64,000 nucleotides of DNA from JBDIBA01 sp039812705. GTDB lineage: Bacteria > Actinomycetota > Acidimicrobiia > Acidimicrobiales > JBBSGY01. Below are positions 32,595 through 41,170 of this stretch, piece by piece (within the stretch, counting starts at the first letter, position 1; the number at the start of each line of letters is the position of its first letter). Under the pieces are notes generated by a model. That model saw nothing but the letters and a program-made list of their open reading frames with translations, was not told the DNA's origin and did no database searches. Made by a program: the position numbers and the translations under genes. The stretch is from contig JBDIBA010000001.1 in assembly GCA_039812705.1 (NCBI GenBank), forward strand, positions 31,918 to 95,917, read 5' to 3'.

Positions 32595-34717
32595 GTGGTC
32601 AACAGGGAGGAAGCGGCGGCAATAACGACAACTTGATCATTGGCGGAATCGCGCTGGTTTTCGCGTTGATGGTGGTGTTTTCCATCACTGGTTGGGTTTC
32701 CAGCCTGATTGCCAGTGGCGGCCGCAGTGTGCCGAGTGCTGGCGTGTCAGAGATGTTGCCGATTGTTTTCAAGCTGCTTTCGAATCCAGGCGAGCCAAAC
32801 TTGGCTTGGCCCGAAGCCGATCAGCAGGTCGTGCCCGGCGCCGGGCTGTTCTACGGAACCTTCATTTTGTTGCTTGTGTTCCTTGGCGCCGTTGCTTGGG
32901 CGGGGTACCGCTTTTACCAAGAGCGTGTTTCTGGCGGTTCCGGCAAGCTTGGTCAGAAGTCCACGCAGTGGGCACGCAAGTCAGACATCAAGCAGTTGGT
33001 TGTGCGAGAGACAACGCCGGGTCGCTTGACCCTTGGTCGTGTTGGCAACGCGCTGATTGCCACAGAGCTTCGTCACTCGGTAATCGTCATGGGGCCAACC
33101 CAGTCCGGTAAGACGACCGGGCTCGCCGTTCCCGCCATTCTTGAATGGGAGGGTCCGGTTATTGCCACGTCAGTTAAGAATGACTTGGCCGAAGACACCC
33201 TTGAGTGGCGCAAGCGCAAGGGAGAGGTGTGGGTCTATGACCCCACCGCTGCAACGGGCTTGCCGACGTCAACATGGTCGCCACTTGATGGCGCGCGCGA
33301 CTGGGCCGGTGCGAAGAAGATTGCCGCGTGGTTGACAAGCGCTGCGAAGAGCAACTCAAAAGGCCTTTCAGATGGCGACTTTTGGTACTCGGCTGCGGGC
33401 AAGTTGCTTGGTCCTCATCTGTTCGCTGCAGCGGCTAGCGGGTACACGATGGCCGATGTCGTTCGTTGGATTGACACCCAAGAGGAATACGAAGTCCGCG
33501 CATTGTTGGCTGCAATTCCAGGGCCCGACGGCGAGGACGCCATGCGTGCAGCAGATGCTTCATGGCAACGTGAAGACCGCGCGCGAAGCTCCATTTACAC
33601 AACCGCAGAAGTCGTCATTGACGCTTACAGCGACCCGACGGTTCTGCTTTCTGCTCGCGGCAGCGAGATTCAGGCCAAGAAGTTCTTGGATGGTGGACAG
33701 CACACGTTGTATGTGTGTGCTCCTTCACACGAACAAGACCGCTTGCGTCCGGTGTTCTCGACTCTGTTGCGTCAGATCATCCGCGCGGCATACGACCAGG
33801 CGCCGCTGCGTCCGGGGCGTCGCCTCGACCCGTCCATGCTCATCGTGTTGGACGAGGCCGCAAACATTGCACCGCTAGACGACTTGGACTCCATTGCTTC
33901 AACCTGTTCAGGTTTGGGTATTCAGTTGGTGACCGTTTGGCAGGACATGGCGCAGATCAACAACCGCTACGGCGACCGCGCTCAGACTGTTGTTAACAAC
34001 CACCGCGCAAAGGTCGTGTTGTCGGGTATCTCTGACACGTCGACATTGGACTACGTCTCGCGCTTGATTGGTAACGAAGAAGTCAGTTCGACCTCGACAA
34101 CTCGCGATGCGCAAGGCTCAAAGTCGACAACGACTTCGACTTCTGACAAGAACCTTGCTCCTGCTGACATTGTTCGTCGCATCAAGATGAACGAGGGCGT
34201 GCTTATTTATGGAGCATTGCTGCCGGCGCGTCTGCATTTGCGACCTTGGTATAACAACAAGCGTTTGTCAGCCATGCGAAACAACGACCTTGGAACCGTG
34301 CGCGCGGTCGACGCAGCTTCGGGCTCAGGTTCGCCTTCAGGTGCGACCAACGGTGCGACTAACGGAAAGCCGGCAGCTGCTGCCGGTCGGTCTCGTCGCG
34401 GTAATGGACTTGCCATGAAGCTCAACGACTGGGCCATGCGTCTGCAGGCCTATGCCGAGGAGCAGAACCAGCGCGCCCAGCAGGCACGCACCAACGACCC
34501 GCGTGCCGCCAAGGGCGGTCGGGGCAACGGCGGTCGCAATCCACGCCCAGCAGCGGGACGCCGCGACGCTCAGATGGGTCGACCACCTGGCGGGCAGCCC
34601 GACCGTCCTCGCGTGAGCCCCAATGGTCGTCCTCCTCGTCCCAACCCATCGGGTTCGTCTGGTTCTTCTGGATCGTCTGGTTCTGCTCAGCTCGGCCGTC
34701 CGCGCCGCCCAAGCTGA
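32591..34717 (+). CDS. VirD4/TraG-type coupling ATPase
   Basis: 708 residues. Two N-terminal membrane helices (LIIGGIALVFALMVVFSITGW, and GTFILLLVFLGAVAWAGYRF near 90-108) flank a short extracytoplasmic loop, the VirD4 topology. Walker A IVMGPTQSGKTTGL is at 165-178, with TSVKNDLAEDTL near 197 and Walker B MLIVLDEAANIAPL near 416; LGIQLVTVWQDMAQIN follows at the conserved motif 3. The last ~130 residues are Gly/Arg/Pro/Ser-rich and end in GSSGSSGSSGS repeats. Coupling proteins recruit the substrate of a type IV system. No relaxase gene is near, so the substrate is unknown. Confidence 0.92.
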   Translation: MSGQQGGSGGNNDNLIIGGIALVFALMVVFSITGWVSSLIASGGRSVPSAGVSEMLPIVFKLLSNPGEPNLAWPEADQQVVPGAGLFYGTFILLLVFLGAVAWAGYRFYQERVSGGSGKLGQKSTQWARKSDIKQLVVRETTPGRLTLGRVGNALIATELRHSVIVMGPTQSGKTTGLAVPAILEWEGPVIATSVKNDLAEDTLEWRKRKGEVWVYDPTAATGLPTSTWSPLDGARDWAGAKKIAAWLTSAAKSNSKGLSDGDFWYSAAGKLLGPHLFAAAASGYTMADVVRWIDTQEEYEVRALLAAIPGPDGEDAMRAADASWQREDRARSSIYTTAEVVIDAYSDPTVLLSARGSEIQAKKFLDGGQHTLYVCAPSHEQDRLRPVFSTLLRQIIRAAYDQAPLRPGRRLDPSMLIVLDEAANIAPLDDLDSIASTCSGLGIQLVTVWQDMAQINNRYGDRAQTVVNNHRAKVVLSGISDTSTLDYVSRLIGNEEVSSTSTTRDAQGSKSTTTSTSDKNLAPADIVRRIKMNEGVLIYGALLPARLHLRPWYNNKRLSAMRNNDLGTVRAVDAASGSGSPSGATNGATNGKPAAAAGRSRRGNGLAMKLNDWAMRLQAYAEEQNQRAQQARTNDPRAAKGGRGNGGRNPRPAAGRRDAQMGRPPGGQPDRPRVSPNGRPPRPNPSGSSGSSGSSGSAQLGRPRRPS

Positions 34718-34787
34718 TTTCGAGCTTGTTTCGCCGGTCTCGTTGGGCGGTCATCAAATGAGCGAACCACGGGAAGCCAAGGCGCGC

Positions 34788-34793
34788 TAATTT
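34788..34793 (+). promoter_or_regulatory. -10 box of the RimJ/RimL-like gene (leaderless type)
   Basis: TAATTT ends seven bases before ATG 34801, with no ribosome site between. Confidence 0.42.
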
Positions 34794-34800
34794 CGCGGCG

Positions 34801-35415
34801 ATGGTTTCTAACGCCGTTGAGCTTCACGGTCCTCGCGTAGTCATACGGCCCTTGGTTCCTGGCGATTTCAAGCAATGGAGCGAAGTCCGCGTTCGCTGTG
34901 GCGAGTGGCTGACGAAGTGGGAGCCCGCTCCATTGCCCGGTTACCCCGACATTTCCACCGATAAGCACGCCTTTTCGCGCCGTTGTGCCATGAGGGACAG
35001 GGAATGGAACGCGGGCACGGCCTTTGGCTTCGGCATTTTTCGCGACGGTCGGTTCATGGGCGAGGTGAACATCAACAGCGTGCAGCGTGGCCCGTTTCAG
35101 AATGCCTACGTTGGTTATTGGATTGACCGCGATTGTGCAGGCAACGGGTATATGCCCGAGGCCGTGGCTTTGGTCCTGGCCTTTGCTTTCGAGGAGATTC
35201 ATCTGCATCGCATCCAGATCAGCGTGATCCCTCGCAACAACTCCAGCAGGCGGGTTGCCGAGAAGTTGCGGCTCCGCGAGGAGGGAATTGCAGATCGCTA
35301 TCTCGAGATAAATGGCGTTTGGGAAGATCACGTTAGGTACGGAATTACGTCAGAAGACTGGCAGCTCAAGCGCGATTTCTATATCAGGCACTTCCTTGGC
35401 GGCACCTTTTCATAA
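34801..35415 (+). CDS. RimJ/RimL-like N-acetyltransferase
   Basis: 204 residues. RimJ-type GNAT layout: VELHGPRVVIRPLVPGDF at the start, FMGEVNINSVQRGPFQNAYVGYWID (residues ~84-108 in part), the acetyl-CoA loop DCAGNGYMPEAVALVLAFAFEE near 112, and IQISVIPRNNSSRRVAEKLRL near 138. Family members acetylate the N-terminus of ribosomal proteins or other amines. It has its own promoter and marks the end of the secretion cluster. Confidence 0.87.
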   Translation: MVSNAVELHGPRVVIRPLVPGDFKQWSEVRVRCGEWLTKWEPAPLPGYPDISTDKHAFSRRCAMRDREWNAGTAFGFGIFRDGRFMGEVNINSVQRGPFQNAYVGYWIDRDCAGNGYMPEAVALVLAFAFEEIHLHRIQISVIPRNNSSRRVAEKLRLREEGIADRYLEINGVWEDHVRYGITSEDWQLKRDFYIRHFLGGTFS

Positions 35416-35448
35416 ACCTTTTGTTCACTCGGGCAATATCATGGAGGC

Positions 35449-36594
35449 GTGGCAGGGGAGGGTGTTATCAGTTCTTTAGGTGCGGCATCGACGCAGTACG
35501 GCTACGAGGTGATCGTTCCTGACGAACTTGATTCCGGGCTCGTCAAGGTTTGGCGGCACTTCCAGCAGGTCAATCCGGCCTATCGCAACCCCTTTCTGTC
35601 GCCGGATTTCGCGATGTTGTTTGGTCGTCATCGCGATGATGCGCGGATCTGTGTTGTTACAGGTCCCGAAGGCGTTGTTGGTTTCATGCCTTATTGCGAG
35701 GGGCGCTTAGGAACGGCGACGGCACTTGGTCTCGGCGTGTCAGATGCTCAAGGCTTGGTGTTGGGTGATTGTGAGATTGACCTGAAGGTCGTTCTGGGCG
35801 AGTTGCAGCTGTCCGTTTTTGAGTTTGATCATTTGGTTTTGCCGTCTGCTGTTCACGACGACGCGCAAGTCGGTGGTCGTGTTGTGCTTCATCCGTCCCC
35901 GTTCGTCGACACCGATGGCACTTGGGAAGACTGGCTAGAGCGAAAAACCAAGGAATCCAAGCGCATCACGACGGCGCGGCAGAAGCAGCGCAAGTTGGAG
36001 CGCGAGCATGGCGAGTTGCGTTTTGATCCTGATTGTCGAGACGCTGATGTGCTGAATGTGTTGATGGACTGGAAGTCGGCGCAATATCGCCGCACAAGTC
36101 GCAGTGACAGGTTTGCTCAAGCCTGGTTGCGTCAACTGGTGATTGACTGTTTTGAGTCGCGCAACGAGTTCTTTGAATCGCGACTTTCGGTTCTGTATGC
36201 GGGCGACCAGATTGTCAACATCGACCTTTCGCTACTAGCCAATGGCGTCCTTGCGGGCTGGTTTCCCGCGTACAACCAGGAACTGTCTCGGTATTCGCCA
36301 GGCTTTGTTGCCATGCTTGAGATGGTGCGCTCTGCGATGTCAGATCCCAATATTTCGGTTTTGGATATGGGCAAGGGTGGCGCGCCCTACAAGGAAACCC
36401 TTAAAACTGGGGACTTTTGGGTGGGCGAGGGTTGGATTGAGAGCCCCAGCTGGAAGTCCACGCTTTGGCGTACTCGCACAGAGCCCAAGCGGCGTGTGAT
36501 GTCTTTGGTCCTTGGCAATCCCAAGTTGCGAGTTGCGGCGCGGGAAACACTTAACCGAATTGGTGAAGTGCGCACGCGTATTGATCGCCGCTAA
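35449..36594 (+). CDS. CelD/BcsL-type GNAT (Acetyltransf_6) protein
   Basis: 381 residues from GTG 35449; a TATCAT box at 35437-35442 ends six bases upstream. The N-terminal half shows NPFLSPDFAMLFGRHRDDARICVVTG, typical of the CelD/BcsL GNAT family; the middle is a charged helix (KESKRITTARQKQRKLEREHG), and the C-terminal GNAT domain includes ADQIVNIDLS-like strands and a SVLDMGKGGAPYKETLKTGD segment. Such enzymes are associated with polysaccharide or cell-envelope modification; the substrate is unknown. Its stop codon overlaps that of the convergent P450 gene. Confidence 0.78.
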   Translation: MAGEGVISSLGAASTQYGYEVIVPDELDSGLVKVWRHFQQVNPAYRNPFLSPDFAMLFGRHRDDARICVVTGPEGVVGFMPYCEGRLGTATALGLGVSDAQGLVLGDCEIDLKVVLGELQLSVFEFDHLVLPSAVHDDAQVGGRVVLHPSPFVDTDGTWEDWLERKTKESKRITTARQKQRKLEREHGELRFDPDCRDADVLNVLMDWKSAQYRRTSRSDRFAQAWLRQLVIDCFESRNEFFESRLSVLYAGDQIVNIDLSLLANGVLAGWFPAYNQELSRYSPGFVAMLEMVRSAMSDPNISVLDMGKGGAPYKETLKTGDFWVGEGWIESPSWKSTLWRTRTEPKRRVMSLVLGNPKLRVAARETLNRIGEVRTRIDRR

Positions 36595-37868
36595 CGCGTT
36601 TGTCCTAACTCAAAGGGCAGTTTGAGAATGCGGTTGTCAAAGTTCGACGCCAAGTGTTGTGGCGTGCCGATTGAGCGGATTTCTGGGGCGCGCGTGAAGA
36701 GTTCTTTGAATAGCTGTCTCATTTCGCTGCGCGCAAGCAGCTTGCCGAGACAGGTATGCGGCCCGCCCGCGCCAAAACCAACGTGAGGATTTGGGTCGCG
36801 CGTGATGTCGAACTTGTCCGCGTCGGGAAATACCGTTTCGTCTCTGTTCGCGGAATGGAAGAACAGCATTACTTGGTCGCCCGCCTTCAAGTGCGCGCCG
36901 CCAAGTTTGTAGTCGGACTTCACGTGGCGACGAAACTGATAGATGGAAGGTTCGTAGCGGACGACTTCTTCGATGGCCTTGTCAATGTGCGCATCAAAGT
37001 CTGAAAGCAGCAGCGCACGCTGGTCCTCGTGCTTTGTTATCAAGTGCAAGAAGTGCACGATCTCGTTGCGCGTTGTCTCGATGCCTGCCACCAACAGTGT
37101 GTTGAAGAACGCGCCGAGGTCTCGGTAGCCAAGCCGGTGGCCGCCGATCTCGGTCGTAACAAGGGCGGTAATCAAGTCGTCTTGCGGGTTCTTGCGGTAC
37201 TGACGCGTAATCCCCGCGACCATCAGGTGCATTTGAAGCATTGCAATTGTTCCGCGACCCGGAATCCGAAAACGCTTGAATGCGTGCTCTGCACTTGCCC
37301 GTTCGGTTGTAGTGAAGATGCGTTGCAATATGTTTGCGCGTTGCTTTTCGGGAATTCCCATCATGTTGCAAAGCACTTGGAACGGCACCTGCGAAGCAAG
37401 TGATGTGACGAAGTCGTCTGGCTTGTTGTTGATCAGATCATCAACGGCGATCTTGACCACGCGCTCAATGTCTTTTTCGACGACGGCCATGTTGCGCGCG
37501 GAGAACGCGCGCTGGACGATTGAACGAAGACGACCGTGGCGTGGGTTGTCCATGTTGACCATTGATTCGCCGAACATCCACGATGCGATTGGGTTCGGTA
37601 GCGGGGTGGTGACGCCTGGTTCGCTGCTGAATACTTTGGCGTTGCGACTTGCTTCGGCGACTTCATCGAACTTGACGATGGCCCAATAGCCCTGGACGGG
37701 TTTGCCGTTGCGAGCCGGTGTTTCCGTGACGAAGATCGGCGAATCGAGCGAGCGCAGGTGTTTGAATGCGTCTCGAATCTCTTGTGGCGGGCGCGCCCAA
37801 AACTTTGGGTCGGCCAGGTCAAAATCGAGTTGATTGCCACGGGGGTTCATTGCGGCAGTTTCTCGCAC
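36591..37868 (-). CDS. Cytochrome P450
   Basis: 425 residues from GTG (complement of 37866-37868); an in-frame ATG at 37850 is an alternative. P450 hallmarks: DNPRHGRLRSIVQRAFS in helix C near residue 107, I-helix LVAGIETTRNE near 250 with Glu in place of the common Asp, K-helix ExxR in EEVVRYEPSIYQFRRH near 293, and heme loop FGAGGPHTCLGKLLA near 366 with the Cys ligand. It is a soluble haem monooxygenase. The helix-C and heme-loop style recalls actinobacterial steroid/fatty-acid CYPs, but I cannot assign a substrate. No redox partner is adjacent. Confidence 0.93.
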   Translation of the reverse strand: MRETAAMNPRGNQLDFDLADPKFWARPPQEIRDAFKHLRSLDSPIFVTETPARNGKPVQGYWAIVKFDEVAEASRNAKVFSSEPGVTTPLPNPIASWMFGESMVNMDNPRHGRLRSIVQRAFSARNMAVVEKDIERVVKIAVDDLINNKPDDFVTSLASQVPFQVLCNMMGIPEKQRANILQRIFTTTERASAEHAFKRFRIPGRGTIAMLQMHLMVAGITRQYRKNPQDDLITALVTTEIGGHRLGYRDLGAFFNTLLVAGIETTRNEIVHFLHLITKHEDQRALLLSDFDAHIDKAIEEVVRYEPSIYQFRRHVKSDYKLGGAHLKAGDQVMLFFHSANRDETVFPDADKFDITRDPNPHVGFGAGGPHTCLGKLLARSEMRQLFKELFTRAPEIRSIGTPQHLASNFDNRILKLPFELGQTR

Positions 37869-37938
37869 TTGTTTGTGCGATGTCGGGTGGCCCGTGTTGT
37901 TGCTGCTCAGCTCCTATTGTGGCCAGGCACCAACCACA

Positions 37939-38024
37939 GCCCGGGTGGCGGAATTGGCAGACGCAGGGGGCTTAAACCCCCCGGACTCGAAAGGGTCATG
38001 CGGGTTCGAGTCCCGCCCCGGGCA
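37939..38024 (+). tRNA. tRNA-Leu (anticodon TAA)
   Basis: 86-nt class II tRNA: acceptor GCCCGGG/CCCGGGC, D-arm TGGCGGAATTGGCAGACGC, anticodon loop CTTAAAC (anticodon TAA) between GGGGG and CCCCC, a long variable arm, and T-arm GCGGGTTCGAGTCCCGC. Discriminator A at 38024; CCA is not encoded. Confidence 0.97.
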
Positions 38025-38034
38025 CCCCTTTCGT

Positions 38035-38116
38035 CTTCTCGTTGACCTTGCGGACACTTTGGCCCGGCGCGACCTGGGCTTTTGTGGTCGCGCGCGTCCC
38101 TAACGTCAACGAGAAG
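38035..38116. repeat. Nested inverted repeats after tRNA-Leu
   Basis: Outer 12-bp perfect inverted repeat CTTCTCGTTGAC/GTCAACGAGAAG (38035-38046, 38105-38116) encloses an inner perfect 8-bp stem GCGCGACC/GGTCGCGC (38067-38074, 38086-38093). Neither arm is followed by a T-run, so it is not an ordinary intrinsic terminator. Processing signal, structured RNA or remnant of an inserted element are all possible. Confidence 0.7.
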
Positions 38117-38166
38117 CAAGTAGGGGGCATGTTGCGAGCGAAGTTGGGTTCTTGAATACTGGGCGC

Positions 38167-38616
38167 GTGGACAACCAAGAAGCCACGGTGGCAGAACCGC
38201 AGTCGGGGACAAGTACAGGGAAAATGGTGTTGATCAGCCTGATGGCAGTTCTTGGAGTGACCGTGCTGTTTATGCTTGCAGTTTTGTGGTTTATCGATGC
38301 GCCGAACCGCCCGAAGTGGGAATCGAGTGTTTCCAAGTTCGATGAGGTGGTCGCCACAATGCCACCCGCGCCGCCTGGAAAAGAGTGGGTTGACTTTGAT
38401 GTGCCTGCCAGAATTGGCGAGTACAACATCCGCAGCGCCGCGCGCGTCAAGTCTGGTGCGGTGTTCTACGACACCGAGGGGTGTGGATTTCTCGATGAAG
38501 CAGGTTTCGCGTACTTGCCTAACGGCATTGACCCAAACCTGGAAAATGGCACCTTTGAACGCCCGCGTTATAAGAGCCTTGGCGGCCCCTGGTACAGCTT
38601 TTGTGCGAGTTGGTGA
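38167..38616 (+). CDS. Hypothetical single-pass membrane protein
   Basis: 149 residues from GTG 38167 (AATACT box six bases upstream; TTG 38152 is an alternative start). A polar N-terminus of ~18 residues is followed by one membrane helix (MVLISLMAVLGVTVLFMLAVLWFID) and a ~100-residue extracytoplasmic domain with two Cys (EGCGFLD and YSFCASW) that could form a disulfide. I recognise no family. It is isolated between tRNA-Leu and the convergent acidic protein gene. Confidence 0.6.
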   Translation: MDNQEATVAEPQSGTSTGKMVLISLMAVLGVTVLFMLAVLWFIDAPNRPKWESSVSKFDEVVATMPPAPPGKEWVDFDVPARIGEYNIRSAARVKSGAVFYDTEGCGFLDEAGFAYLPNGIDPNLENGTFERPRYKSLGGPWYSFCASW

Positions 38617-38629
38617 GCGCCAAAGGTGG

Positions 38630-39388
38630 TTAGACCCAGCGTTCGTTAAGCGCGATCTCGCCAGCGGGGATTTCGGCGAACATTGCGACGTCTTCGTCAT
38701 CATCGTCTGAGTCGTCAACGTAGAACGGTTCGTCGGGTTCCACGTAAAGCACGGTGCCCTGGTGAAGTTCCGTGCCGTCGAGTTCAAGCCACGGGTTGCC
38801 GAAGTCTTGGTTGATTACGCACAGCGCCTGAGCGGCACCGCTGACAATGCTGGCAACTTCCTCATCGGTTTCTTCCGGAAAGTTCTGTCGGCGAACTGCC
38901 CGCGCAGTGTCAAGCAGTTGCTTTTCGTCAACAATATTTAGGTCCCACCGGCCAATGACGCTGATGTGTGCGATGTCCTCATCGGACCCAGGGTCTGAAC
39001 CCGAGTCACCCGCGGTGTAAGCGTCATCTGCAGATTCATCGGACTGATCGCTGTCATTGTCCGAATAGTCATCATCGGAATAGTCGTCGGGCAAGAACTC
39101 GTCTTCGACATCGTCGAGACGGTCCTCGTCGCCCTCGTCTTCGTCGTTCAACATGAGCACCGAAGTGTTCGTGTGTTCGTACGCGCTGGAGTTCCAGTGC
39201 ATGACGACTTCTTCCAGCTCCACGTTCATTTCCGCAAGCTGGTCGGCCTCGTCTTCACTGCCATTCATCTGCGACGAGACGTCCAGATAGTTCTCAAGAA
39301 GTGCAATCAGTTCTTGGGTCGCTGACGCAAAAGCTTCTTTACTTTGTTCCGAGAATGGCTCGAGCACATCTGCATCGTCTTCGTACAT
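38630..39388 (-). CDS. Hypothetical highly acidic protein
   Basis: 252 residues with long Asp/Glu/Ser runs (DDYSDDDYSDNDSDQSDES near residue 102) flanked by ordered segments: an N-terminal helix SKEAFASATQELIALLENYL and a C-terminal domain DLNIVDEKQLLDTARAVRRQNFP...VLYVEPDEPFYV. No membrane segment. The function is unknown. Its first 82 bases overlap the end of the upstream same-strand gene in another frame, an unusually long overlap. Confidence 0.62.
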   Translation of the reverse strand: MYEDDADVLEPFSEQSKEAFASATQELIALLENYLDVSSQMNGSEDEADQLAEMNVELEEVVMHWNSSAYEHTNTSVLMLNDEDEGDEDRLDDVEDEFLPDDYSDDDYSDNDSDQSDESADDAYTAGDSGSDPGSDEDIAHISVIGRWDLNIVDEKQLLDTARAVRRQNFPEETDEEVASIVSGAAQALCVINQDFGNPWLELDGTELHQGTVLYVEPDEPFYVDDSDDDDEDVAMFAEIPAGEIALNERWV

Positions 39389-40191
39389 GGCTCAAATGTT
39401 GCACGTTGGCAAAGCCAAGTGAAGGAATCGCCCCAGATTGCGATGAAAAGCTGCGGGCTAGGCGTTGTGCCTGGCCGGTAGAAAGGGCGACCAAAACCTA
39501 CGGGAGGACCAAACGCGGGCCTCTGGTCAACTGGAAGGCGATTGCCACGGTCCGGATTTACATCGGCACTGTCTAGTGCCGACTCGCGACCGTACAGTGT
39601 CGCAAAAGCCTGCTGGGCTTCCTTGTTTGCTTGGTCACTGATCTCTTTGGTCGAGAACCCCACCGGGATGCGTTCTGGCTCCAGACGATGTTGATTGCTG
39701 TGATCATGCAAGTCGTAACGAATGCTTGGTTTTCCATCGAAGCGAACAACCCAAACCTCTTCGGTTTCCCCATAGCCAACGTTGCGTCTATAGGCAATGA
39801 CGCGGTTGTTGCGAGGGTCGCGGTGAGTTTCAATCGCGTGGCGGTTTAGGTCGGCCGCAACGTACAAGTCTCGGATCGTCTGGGGGTCAACAAAGGCTGG
39901 GCCTGCTGGCGACAAGCGGGGAATCTCAAGGCGCTCGTCTGATTCGGCGAATCGGTGTTTGAGGTGAGACAGGCATTGGTCCAACTCGTCCGGGCTCATC
40001 CACTGTAGGCGAGTTCTCTTTCCGGGAAGGTTGACTGTTTCAACGAAATTCGGAGGAAGCTCGCCGGATGGGTTGTACGGAACGCAGAAGCGGCGTCCGT
40101 CGAGAGTCAAGTGGATGCCTAGGTGGTCAACTCGGACTGGTGAAGCTGCGACGCTTGGTGTTCTGGAGGCGGGGGAACTGCTGTTGGACAT
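39307..40191 (-). CDS. Hypothetical protein, 3' end possibly frameshifted
   Basis: 294 residues. The first ~200 look like genuine protein: VRVDHLGIHLTLDGRRFCVPYN, LDQCLSHLKHRFAESDERLEIPRL, and NRVIAYRRNVGYGETEEVWVVRFDG, suggesting a beta-rich fold. From about residue 245 the composition changes to Cys/Thr/Arg/Lys-rich (TWLCQRATFEPCTKTMQMC) and the frame runs 82 bases into the acidic gene. The true end may lie earlier or a frameshift may be present. I recognise no family. It is divergent from the Nudix gene. Confidence 0.5.
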   Translation of the reverse strand: MSNSSSPASRTPSVAASPVRVDHLGIHLTLDGRRFCVPYNPSGELPPNFVETVNLPGKRTRLQWMSPDELDQCLSHLKHRFAESDERLEIPRLSPAGPAFVDPQTIRDLYVAADLNRHAIETHRDPRNNRVIAYRRNVGYGETEEVWVVRFDGKPSIRYDLHDHSNQHRLEPERIPVGFSTKEISDQANKEAQQAFATLYGRESALDSADVNPDRGNRLPVDQRPAFGPPVGFGRPFYRPGTTPSPQLFIAIWGDSFTWLCQRATFEPCTKTMQMCSSHSRNKVKKLLRQRPKN

Positions 40192-40267
40192 GGGCGACCA
40201 TTATTTGTCGCGAGCCGGGGGATTGCCAAACGAGCCGAGCCTGCAAGTAGTGGAAAGATGGCCGACA

Positions 40268-40756
40268 ATGACAGGTAGCTCCGGTCCGGATCGCAACGCG
40301 TACGGGTACCGCCAGGGCGCAAGTGTGATTCTGCTTGCGCCCGACGACACCATCTTGGTTTGCAGGTTGCGCAGTGAGTTTGTGCCAAAAGCCGTCTTGC
40401 CGTCGGGTGGAATTGAAACCGGAGAAGACGTGATGGCCGCCGGTCTGCGGGAACTGCAAGAAGAAACCGGCATTGCGCCCAAGTCGATTCGCGTGGTCGG
40501 TGTGTCGGATCGCTACTTCCGTTACGACCTTGTCGATGAGCAATTCAACAAATGGATCAAGAGAGGCTCGCACTTCCGCGGCCAGGAGAAGCACTACGTA
40601 GTGGCCACCCTCGACGATTCGGTGCAGCTTCCAAGTCCGACCGAGCCCGCCATTGCCGCGACCATGTTCGTCGAGCGGTCCGGCTTGGCCGACGCGCTTA
40701 ACCACCCCGATGAGGCGGCGCTGATCGAGCAAATCCTTCGCGATTTCGGTCTTTGA
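40268..40756 (+). CDS. Nudix hydrolase
   Basis: 162 residues from ATG 40268; the open frame extends to 40031 but that part overlaps the divergent gene (ATG 40190 is possible). The Nudix box is complete: GGIETGEDVMAAGLREL then QEETGI, near residues 46-68, matching Gx5Ex7REUxEExGU. The preceding YRQGASVILLAPDDTILVCRL and the size recall RppH/Ap4A-type enzymes, which cleave nucleoside diphosphates linked to another moiety. The exact substrate is unknown. Confidence 0.88.
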   Translation: MTGSSGPDRNAYGYRQGASVILLAPDDTILVCRLRSEFVPKAVLPSGGIETGEDVMAAGLRELQEETGIAPKSIRVVGVSDRYFRYDLVDEQFNKWIKRGSHFRGQEKHYVVATLDDSVQLPSPTEPAIAATMFVERSGLADALNHPDEAALIEQILRDFGL

Positions 40757-40869
40757 CCACGAAAAGTTTGCCTGAAGGACATAAAAAGTCGGATTTGTGC
40801 TTTAGGACTTGTCTGAAGCAGATGGAAGGTATTAGAAAGACAGATATCGATCGAGGGGGTATTCGAACG

Positions 40870-41127
40870 ATGTCATATGACAACTCTTTAGGGTCTGGTT
40901 ATTCGGTTGCAGAGGCAACCCCAGATTCATTGTTGATGAAACCGGCAGAAGTGGCAGCAATGTTCCGGGTTAGTCCAAAGACAGTGGCCCGATGGTCAGT
41001 GTCCGGACGGCTTCATCCAATGCGGACAGTTGGCGGTCACAGAAGGTTTCATGCCGATGAAGTCGCGGCACTTCGTGACCAGCTAGACCCGCATCAGTTC
41101 GGCGGCGCTCGCGCCGCTAATCAGTAG
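40870..41127 (+). CDS. bldC: BldC-like MerR-type DNA-binding protein
   Basis: 85 residues from ATG 40870, ten bases after GGGGG. The single domain reads LMKPAEVAAMFRVSPKTVARW then SGRLHPMRTVGGHRRFHADEV, the winged-helix core of BldC and excisionase-type MerR proteins lacking an effector domain. BldC controls development and stress genes in Actinobacteria by cooperative binding to direct repeats. The N-terminal ~18 residues are polar and family-variable. It stands alone, with a 113-base leader upstream that contains TTGTCT and TATTAG elements 15 bases apart. Confidence 0.88.
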   Translation: MSYDNSLGSGYSVAEATPDSLLMKPAEVAAMFRVSPKTVARWSVSGRLHPMRTVGGHRRFHADEVAALRDQLDPHQFGGARAANQ

Positions 41128-41170
41128 CCGATTGGGGGATCGGCTACTGAGTTTCTGACTTAGGTCAGTT

